Source: Caldifarciminota bacterium (lineage in GTDB: Bacteria > Hydrothermota > Hydrothermia > S141-80). Taken from it: a stretch of DNA of 5,197 nucleotides. The notes under the pieces are model-generated. The model was not told the origin of the DNA. It did no database searches and saw only the letters and a list, made by a program, of their open reading frames with translations. Numbering within the stretch: position 1 is the stretch's first letter; each line of letters starts with the position of its first letter. A program made the position numbers and the translations under genes. The DNA is taken from positions 1 through 5,197 of the forward strand of contig WFYF01000226.1 of the NCBI GenBank assembly GCA_015490255.1. The letters run 5' to 3'. Below are positions 1 through 5,197 of the stretch, piece after piece.

Positions 1-75
1 CACCCCCACCGTCCAGAGCACCAGCACGACGATCCGGGCCTTGGCCAGTTCCAGATAGAGCTGCAGCGCCTTCAT
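1..75 (-). CDS. ctaB: UbiA-family prenyltransferase, probably heme O synthase (protoheme IX farnesyltransferase), N-terminal fragment
   Basis: Only the first 25 codons are in the window; the gene continues past the left edge. The visible residues include YLELAKARIVVLVLW, which matches the start of heme O synthases (Tyr-x-x-Leu-x-Lys-Pro-Arg-Ile-Val-x-Leu), just before and into the first membrane helix. Heme O synthase adds a farnesyl chain to heme b in the membrane, the first step towards heme A for this oxidase, so its place at the end of the operon fits. The start ATG (75-73) overlaps the coxD stop as ATGA, and no usable Shine-Dalgarno sequence is seen (a GGAG lies only one base away), which suggests translational coupling. 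One oddity is that the proline of the usual Lys-Pro-Arg is alanine here (residue 13). With so little sequence, another UbiA-family enzyme cannot be excluded. The family call is fairly safe; the exact enzyme rests on context. Confidence 0.72.
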   Translation of the reverse strand, partial: MKALQLYLELAKARIVVLVLWTVGV

Positions 76-380
76 GCTCCGGCACGCAGGAAAATAGCCC
101 AGATGTCCAGGAGAGAAAGCCCGAGAAGCAGGGCGATGGCAAAGAGGGTAAGGCCCAGATAGCTCCAGGTCAGGCGCCCCTCATGCAGGAGATGCATGAA
201 GAACAGCGCCACGAGTGCCGCCTTCACGGTGGCGATTCCCACGGCCACCACCACGTTCCACGCCCCCAGATCCACCCGGGCTACGGCCACGGTGACCCAG
301 GTGAGGACCAGGAGGGCCACATACACAGCACCGTATACCCACCAGGGGGTGATGTGAGCATGGGCTTTGTCGTGCAGCAT
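72..380 (-). CDS. coxD: Cytochrome c oxidase subunit IV, small prokaryotic type (CoxD/CtaF/CaaD)
   Basis: This 102-residue protein has three predicted membrane helices (about 14-34, 42-64 and 72-95), the layout of the prokaryotic subunit IV family that includes CyoD and CtaF. The family signature is clear in helix 2: Lys53 followed by Leu-Val-Ala-Leu-Phe-Phe-Met-His (56-63). The N-terminus is histidine-rich (MLHDKAHAHI). In caa3 and bo3 oxidases this subunit packs against subunits I and III and aids assembly and stability; it carries no cofactors. The start ATG (380-378) has a good ribosome site, AAGGAGAG (394-387), which overlaps the TAA stop of coxC, 12 bases upstream. The stop overlaps the next start (ctaB) as ATGA. 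Length and motif both match the family, so the call is firm. Confidence 0.9.
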   Translation of the reverse strand: MLHDKAHAHITPWWVYGAVYVALLVLTWVTVAVARVDLGAWNVVVAVGIATVKAALVALFFMHLLHEGRLTWSYLGLTLFAIALLLGLSLLDIWAIFLRAGA

Positions 381-392
381 CGCGATCTCTCC

Positions 393-1024
393 TTATCCCA
401 CAAGATACAGAAGGGGGAAAAGATAAATCCAGATCAGGTCCACCAGGTGCCAGTAGAGCCCACCGATTTCAACAGGCGCAAAATATTCCGAAGAGAAGTG
501 TCCCAGCAGATTGCGCACCAGCAGCCAGAGCACCACGAGAATTCCCGCATAGACGTGGAGGGCGTGGAGCCCCGTCATGGTGAAATAAAGACCGAAAAAG
601 AGCTTCTCTCCCGCCTCCAGCGCCTGAAAAGCCGGTCCTCCGGGATAGAGGCCGTGATGGATCTTGGCGCCATATTCCACCGCCTTGATGAAGAGAAACG
701 CGATGCCCAGCAGCGTGGTGGCGGACAGAAACAGGGTGGTCAGGCTCCGGCGACCCCGCTGGGCAGCTCCCACCGCCAGGGCCATGGTGAAACTGCTGGT
801 AATGAGCACCAGGGTGTTCACGGTTCCCAGCGTCAGGTTGAGCTCCCGGTGCGCCTCGTGAAAGGCCTCCAGATGGAGGGCCCGGAACACACCATAGGCG
901 GTGAAGAGCACGGCGAACAGCATGAGCTCCGTGATCAGGAAGAGCCACATTCCGAACTTGGCGCCGCTGTATCCGGCAAGCTCTTCTTTCTCGGCCACCA
1001 TGGCCCGGATGGATTCCGCCACGC

Positions 1025-1028
<4 letters not shown>
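393..1028 (-). CDS. coxC: Cytochrome c oxidase subunit III (heme-copper oxidase subunit III)
   Basis: This 211-residue membrane protein has five predicted helices (about 22-46, 65-88, 97-118, 145-172 and 185-210). That is the short bacterial form of subunit III, which lacks the first two helices of the seven-helix mitochondrial protein. Family landmarks are [10 protein letters not shown] (25-34) with Glu34, [12 protein letters not shown] (71-82), Lys115 and Glu118 in [13 protein letters not shown] (152-159) and the C-terminal [12 protein letters not shown] (190-201). Subunit III has no redox centre; it stabilises subunit I and supports proton uptake into the D channel. The start ATG (1028-1026) is preceded by AGGAGGT (1041-1035) at a six-base spacing and overlaps the coxA stop as ATGA. 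The call is firm. Confidence 0.95.
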
Positions 1029-2645
<1,617 letters not shown>

Positions 2646-2659
<14 letters not shown>

Positions 2660-3449
2660 CCGGAAACCTCCTTCGTTTTTCTCTGATCCAGAGCATCCCC
2701 AGCATTCCCCCCACCAGGAGGGTGGTCAGAAGCCCCGCAAGCTGCATCACCCGGACCGCCACAAGGGTATAGGTCCCCCGGCGGGGGTCAAAACGATAGC
2801 AATACAGAAGCACCTTTGCGGCGATCCCGCCGATTTTCCCCTGCCCGGCCTCCAGCAGGGCGAGTTTCAGATCGCGGGGGTTGTAATCCACGCCATAGAA
2901 ATACCGGGAAATCCTCCCTTCCGGTGTGAGCACCGCGAACATGGCGGGATGGGCGTACATCACCGGGTCATCCTGGACCTTACGATAGGGGAACCCCACC
3001 GCCCGGGCCAGGCGCCGAACCTGCGCGGAGTCTCCCACCGCGAATCGCCAGGCTTTTCGGGAAACGATCCCGTGACGATGGGTCTTGCTGGCCTCCCGGG
3101 CCTTTTCCGGCGTGTCCCCGGGATCAACGCTCACGGTCAGCAGAAGAAAGTCCCGGCCTGCTTTGAGGTCCATGCCCCGCAGGGCGTCAGCAATTCCGTC
3201 AAGCACCAGCGGACAGAGCATGCTGCAGGAATAATAGGCAAAGGAAAGGATCACCGGCTTGCCTTCGCGAAAAATCTCCTGGAGGGTAAACACCCTTCCG
3301 GAATCGTTGACGAGAGAGATCTCCAGGGGAACGGTTTCTCCCAGACGCTCTCCCACCTGCAGGCCCTCCAGATCTCCCGGAACCTCGTTGGGAATCCCCG
3401 GCGAAGGAGACTGGACCGCTCCGAAGGCAAACAGCCAGAGCACCATCAT
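2646..3449 (-). CDS. sco: SCO1/SenC-family copper chaperone with C-terminal membrane anchor
   Basis: This 267-residue protein has a thioredoxin-like fold of the Sco family. The copper-binding residues are Cys75 and Cys79 (SCSMLCP) and His167 in YAHPAMF, about 88 residues later, the usual Sco arrangement. Sco proteins bring copper to the CuA site of subunit II or keep its cysteines reduced, which fits a gene directly behind coxB. The N-terminus ([13 protein letters not shown]) is a short, uncharged hydrophobic stretch that could be a weak signal peptide. A second hydrophobic helix at about 233-254 is followed by the basic run REKRRRF. By the positive-inside rule this puts the tail in the cytoplasm and the copper domain outside. 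Many classical Sco proteins are instead anchored at the N-terminus. The start overlaps the coxB stop as ATGA, no strong ribosome site is visible, and no in-frame ATG, GTG or TTG occurs in the preceding 60 or so bases. Confidence 0.92.
2666..2673 (-). promoter_or_regulatory. Ribosome binding site of coxA inside sco
   Basis: AAGGAGGT on the minus strand lies within the last codons of sco, six bases before the coxA ATG at 2659. It decides the first of two close ATG codons as the start. Because it is inside translated sco sequence, ribosomes finishing sco can pass directly to coxA. Confidence 0.8.
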
Positions 3450-4360
3450 TGCAGACTCTTGATAAACGCGATAAGGGCGTTGATTTCCTCTTCGCTCAGA
3501 AGTCCGGCAAAGGGAGGCATCACCGGATTGAACCCCTCCACCACATCCGCCGTGGGATCCAGAATGGAACGCCGGATATAGTTTTCATCGGCCTTCACCA
3601 CCCGACCGTCCTGAAGCCGCACCTCGTGGCCGAACAGGCCCTTGAGCGAAGGGCCAACCCCGGGCGTCCCGTCCAGGGAATGACAGGCGTTGCAGCCTTT
3701 GGTCTCATACAGTTCCCTTCCCCAGGCCACCGGGTCCCGGGAGGTGGCCGCTGCCGGAACCGCCGATGGCTGTTTGCGCTTTTCATATTCCTCTTTCGGA
3801 ACCACCTCCAGTGTGGCCAGCATGCGGGAGTGGGCGGCTCCGCAATATTCCGCACACAGCACCGTATAGGTTCCGGGTTTGGCCTCAAACCAGGCGTAGG
3901 TATAGCGTCCCGGTACCGCGTCCATCTTCATGCGAAAAGCGGGCACATAAAACGAATGAATCACGTCCGACGAGGACAGGATCACCTTCACAGGGGTATC
4001 GGCCGGAATAACCACCCGGTTGACGGAAACCTGGCCGTCGGGGGTCCGGAACTCCCACAGCCACTGCCGGGCGTTGACCTGAAGTTCAAAAGCCTGTTCA
4101 GGGACAGCACGCTGGATGACAAAAGCTTTCCAGCCCAGATAAAAGATTCCGATCACCAGAACAAAGGGAATCACCGTCCAGGCGATTTCCAGGTGGACGC
4201 TTTCAAAGGCGGGAAGAACCTCCCGGTTGTTGCGATATCGCAGAACGAAATAGACCAGAAAGGCCACGATCAGCAGAAAGAAAAAGGCGCTGAGACCGAA
4301 AATCACCCAGAACACACGGTCCACCGCCGGGGCATAGGACGACGCGGCTTCCGGCAACAT
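3446..4360 (-). CDS. coxB: Cytochrome c oxidase subunit II fused to cytochrome c (caa3-type)
   Basis: This 304-residue protein accepts electrons and passes them to subunit I. Residues 13-41 and 58-82 are the two membrane helices. A cupredoxin domain follows (about 90-188) with the aromatic electron-entry motif QWLWEF (99-104) and a complete CuA site: His135, Cys169, Glu171, Cys173, His177 and Met180. After a linker rich in Ala and Pro, a cytochrome c domain fills residues 210-304, with CNACH (223-227) for covalent heme c and Met281 as likely axial ligand. The heme c domain makes this a caa3 enzyme, which needs less help from a soluble cytochrome. There is no clear lipobox. The start ATG (4360-4358) follows GGAGGT (4372-4367) by six bases. 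As the first gene of the operon it faces a 390-base control region. The call is firm. Confidence 0.97.
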   Translation of the reverse strand: MLPEAASSYAPAVDRVFWVIFGLSAFFFLLIVAFLVYFVLRYRNNREVLPAFESVHLEIAWTVIPFVLVIGIFYLGWKAFVIQRAVPEQAFELQVNARQWLWEFRTPDGQVSVNRVVIPADTPVKVILSSSDVIHSFYVPAFRMKMDAVPGRYTYAWFEAKPGTYTVLCAEYCGAAHSRMLATLEVVPKEEYEKRKQPSAVPAAATSRDPVAWGRELYETKGCNACHSLDGTPGVGPSLKGLFGHEVRLQDGRVVKADENYIRRSILDPTADVVEGFNPVMPPFAGLLSEEEINALIAFIKSLQ

Positions 4361-4366
4361 GGATCC

Positions 4367-4376
4367 ACCTCCCTTT
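4367..4376 (-). promoter_or_regulatory. Strong ribosome binding site of coxB
   Basis: On the minus strand this reads AAAGGGAGGT, with the GGAGGT core (4372-4367) six bases before the ATG at 4360. It settles the coxB start and marks the 3' end of the leader. Confidence 0.8.
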
Positions 4377-4382
4377 GTCTCA

Positions 4383-4396
4383 GTTCAACGTTCAAC
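4383..4396. repeat. Tandem repeat of GTTCAAC in the coxB leader
   Basis: Two exact GTTCAAC copies abut at 4383-4389 and 4390-4396 (GTTGAAC twice on the minus strand). Each unit is itself a GTT-C-AAC half-palindrome. Related GTTTCAA sequences lie at 4403-4409 and 4478-4484. The pair lies between the likely transcription start of the cox operon and its ribosome site, so it could be an operator for a DNA-binding protein that prefers tandem sites. The repeat is certain; the function is inferred. Confidence 0.5.
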
Positions 4397-4419
4397 AGGG
4401 TTGTTTCAAAGGTGGGACA

Positions 4420-4448
4420 ATTTTCCAGACTCCCGCGGGGAGTGTCAA
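4420..4448 (-). promoter_or_regulatory. Candidate sigma-70-type promoter of the cox operon
   Basis: On the minus strand a perfect TTGACA (4448-4443) is followed, after 17 bases, by GAAAAT (4425-4420), which matches four of six TATAAT positions. Transcription would start near 4413, giving a leader of about 50 bases before coxB. The spacer is filled by a GC-rich dyad, which suggests control by a regulator rather than constitutive strength. The -10 box is weak, so an activator or a different spacing is possible. Confidence 0.5.
4429..4443. promoter_or_regulatory. Perfect dyad ACTCCC-GCG-GGGAGT in the promoter spacer, likely operator
   Basis: Arms ACTCCC (4429-4434) and GGGAGT (4438-4443) are exact reverse complements around GCG. 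The dyad fills most of the space between the -35 and -10 boxes of the coxB promoter and touches the last base of the -35 box. A protein bound here would block polymerase, or, if of MerR type, could remodel the promoter. GC-rich dyads with G-runs are also used by CsoR-like copper sensors, which would suit a copper enzyme operon, but that is speculation. Confidence 0.5.
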
Positions 4449-4452
4449 GCCA

Positions 4453-4462
4453 TTTCCGGAAA
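4453..4462. promoter_or_regulatory. Palindrome TTTCCGGAAA just upstream of the coxB -35 box
   Basis: This is a perfect 10-base palindrome centred about 44 bases upstream of the predicted coxB transcription start, a usual place for an activator that contacts polymerase. A shorter copy of its core, TTCCGGAA, lies at 4536-4543. TTCCGG is also common in the coding sequence of this window, so the motif may be partly compositional. Confidence 0.35.
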
Positions 4463-4518
4463 ACCTCTGCACATCCCGTTTCAACCCTGAGAACCGCGGC
4501 CCTTCTGATGGCAGTGGG

Positions 4519-4532
4519 GTTGCAGAGGCAAC
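4519..4532. repeat. Small inverted repeat GTTGC-AGAG-GCAAC
   Basis: Five-base arms (4519-4523 and 4528-4532) surround a four-base loop. No T-run follows on either strand, so it is not a factor-independent terminator. It lies between the two divergent promoters. Its role is unknown and it may be chance. Confidence 0.25.
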
Positions 4533-4575
4533 GTGTTCCGGAAGGGCTGTCGTGCGCATCCCCTTGCAGGCGGGC

Positions 4576-4604
4576 TTGCATTTCCGGGGCGGGGGCTGTA
4601 TAAC
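4576..4604 (+). promoter_or_regulatory. Candidate promoter of the divergent plus-strand gene
   Basis: TTGCAT (4576-4581) and TATAAC (4599-4604) are separated by 17 bases. The -10 box matches five of six consensus positions; the -35 box matches only TTG. Transcription would start near 4611 and give a leader of about 140 bases before the ATG at 4752, long enough to hold a regulatory structure. The -35 box is part of a CTTGCA direct repeat (4563-4568 and 4575-4580). Confidence 0.42.
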
Positions 4605-4617
4605 TTTCAGGATGATG

Positions 4618-4636
4618 CATCCGGAATGTCCGGATG
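4618..4636. promoter_or_regulatory. Perfect inverted repeat CATCCGGA-ATG-TCCGGATG
   Basis: Eight-base arms (4618-4625 and 4629-4636) are exact reverse complements around a three-base centre. The dyad begins about 14 bases after the -10 box of the plus-strand promoter candidate, at the start of its transcript. That is a classic position for a repressor operator; in RNA it would form a short, tight hairpin near the 5' end. No T-run follows, so a terminator is unlikely. Confidence 0.5.
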
Positions 4637-4739
4637 ATGGGTTGTTCTCTATGGCGTAAAGGAGGGGGACTCTTTTCCCGGACAGCCGCAGCGGGGCGGC
4701 CCATGAGGGCGGGTTGGGCGTTCTGCCGGGTCCGGAACC

Positions 4740-4746
4740 AGGAGGT
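4740..4746 (+). promoter_or_regulatory. Ribosome binding site of the plus-strand gene
   Basis: AGGAGGT ends five bases before the ATG at 4752. It resembles the sites of the cox genes and picks 4752 (or the adjacent ATG at 4755) as the start. In this frame a TGA at 4704-4706 closes the sequence upstream with no other start codon in between. Confidence 0.75.
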
Positions 4747-4751
4747 CTGCC

Positions 4752-5197
4752 ATGATGAACATGGAGGAGCGCCGGGTGTGTATCCTGGGCGGTCTGGCCC
4801 GGCCGGACCGCTGGATGGCGCATCTGGAAGTCCTTACCGCGGCCCTGGCACGGCAGGGGAACGCCGTGCTGGTTGTGGAAGATCGTCCGGAGCTCCGGCA
4901 GGTTCTGGAGAGGGCAGACCTTCCGGTGCGATGGTTTCGGGACCTCAGGCAGGCCCGGGAAATTCTTGGAATTCCGGAGCAGAAGGAAAGTTTTCCGGAG
5001 GAAAGACCGGATTCCGGAGAGGCCCGGGGGGCGCCGGAAAAGGCCCTGAACCTTGCCGAATATGAGCGTTTTTCGGGAAAAACGTTCCCGGAAGTCTTTC
5101 TGGGGCCGGTGTTTTATCCCGAGGGGGTGGGGCTCTGGGAGATGGTGTTCGTGTATGCCGGTGCCCCGGACGGAAGGGAGTTCTTGCTTTTGAGGGG
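4752..5197 (+). CDS. Unrecognised protein, N-terminal part (cut by the window end)
   Basis: An open frame of 148 complete codons runs from ATG 4752 to the right edge without a stop. It is supported by AGGAGGT five bases upstream and by an upstream in-frame TGA (4704) that rules out a longer start nearby. The first 45 residues look like the opening of an alpha/beta (Rossmann-like) domain: a hydrophobic strand with glycines (RRVCILGGLARP, 7-18), an amphipathic helix (22-35) and a second strand ending in acid (NAVLVVED, 37-44). This resembles the start of GT-B glycosyltransferases or nucleotide-binding proteins but carries no diagnostic motif. Residues 75-100 are charged and probably a flexible linker. 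A hydrophobic and aromatic stretch follows (116-136, including FLGPVFYPEG). There is no signal peptide, so the protein is probably cytoplasmic. It is divergent from the oxidase operon; a functional link is not shown. The product is unknown to me. Confidence 0.75.
   Translation, partial: MMNMEERRVCILGGLARPDRWMAHLEVLTAALARQGNAVLVVEDRPELRQVLERADLPVRWFRDLRQAREILGIPEQKESFPEERPDSGEARGAPEKALNLAEYERFSGKTFPEVFLGPVFYPEGVGLWEMVFVYAGAPDGREFLLLR

Larger units (their letters stand above)
4361..4751. other. Divergent intergenic control region between coxB and the unknown plus-strand gene
   Basis: This 391-base gap separates two genes that point away from each other. I find no convincing coding frame in it on either strand: the open frames that cross it give Pro-, Gly- and Arg-rich text without family features. 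I see no tRNA-like cloverleaf and recognise no riboswitch consensus. It does hold a promoter candidate in each direction, several perfect dyads and a tandem repeat, listed separately. That density of symmetry suggests regulated transcription of one or both sides. Confidence 0.7.

Noticed and set aside
4664..4680. Possible hairpin terminator around GGGGGACTCTTTTCCCG
   Set aside because: The stem is only about four base pairs and the T-run lies inside the loop rather than after the stem; there is also no gene ending nearby to terminate.
4611..4751. Riboswitch in the leader of the plus-strand gene
   Set aside because: I looked for ZTP, glycine, THF and fluoride-type conserved cores and found none. 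Apart from the inverted repeat at 4618-4636 there is no convincing multi-stem fold by eye.
4303..4823. Minus-strand open frames crossing the intergenic gap
   Set aside because: They overlap the start of coxB or of the 4752 gene, lack ribosome sites, and give low-complexity Pro- and Arg-rich sequence.
4912..5045. Many TTCCGG or CCGGA words in the start of the unknown gene as possible regulatory sites
   Set aside because: They are explained by frequent CCG-GAG and CCG-GAA (Pro-Glu) and TCC-GGA codon pairs, and the word is common elsewhere in the window.
4634..5065. Plus-strand open frame of 143 codons overlapping the 4752 gene
   Set aside because: It competes with the frame at 4752, which has the ribosome site and stays open to the edge. 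The translation is rich in Gly, Pro, Ser and Arg, typical of a shifted frame.

Overview
The window holds most of a minus-strand operon for a caa3-type (heme-copper type A) cytochrome c oxidase. Reading from right to left, the order is subunit II with a fused cytochrome c (coxB), a Sco-family copper chaperone, subunit I (coxA), subunit III (coxC), a small subunit IV (coxD/caaD), and the first 25 codons of a UbiA-family prenyltransferase, most likely heme O synthase (ctaB), which runs off the left edge. A gap of about 390 bases separates coxB from a plus-strand gene (4752 to the right edge) that I do not recognise and that is cut by the window end.

The genes are tightly packed. Three junctions use the four-base overlap ATGA (coxB/sco, coxA/coxC, coxD/ctaB). 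sco and coxA overlap by 14 bases, with the coxA Shine-Dalgarno sequence inside sco. Only 12 bases separate coxC from coxD. This implies one polycistronic mRNA with translational coupling. The products fit together: CoxB docks the electron donor through its own heme c and CuA, CoxA holds the low-spin heme, the high-spin heme and CuB, CoxC and CoxD complete the membrane core, Sco delivers copper or keeps the CuA cysteines reduced, and CtaB begins heme A synthesis. No heme A synthase (ctaA) or CtaG-type CuB chaperone is visible; they may lie beyond the left edge.

Subunit I has the helix-VI motif Tyr-Ser-His-Pro-Ala-Val-Tyr in place of His-Pro-Glu-Val-Tyr. It therefore belongs to the A2 subtype (as in Rhodothermus and Thermus caa3 enzymes), in which a tyrosine stands in for the D-channel glutamate. 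The D-channel aspartate and K-channel lysine are both present.

The 4361-4751 gap looks like a divergent control region. A minus-strand promoter with a perfect TTGACA box points at coxB and carries a perfect GC-rich dyad inside its spacer. A tandem GTTCAAC repeat lies downstream of it and a TTTCCGGAAA palindrome upstream. A weaker plus-strand promoter points at the unknown gene and is followed by a perfect 8-bp inverted repeat.

The organism is an aerobic or facultatively aerobic bacterium with GC-rich DNA, strong AGGAGG-type ribosome binding sites and probably a Gram-negative envelope. The Sco with a C-terminal membrane anchor and the A2 oxidase occur in lineages such as Acidobacteriota, Nitrospirota, Desulfuromonadota-like groups and Rhodothermota, but the window does not let me choose among them. 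The oxidase operon is a known system. The unusual parts are the control region, the topology of Sco and the unrecognised divergent gene.
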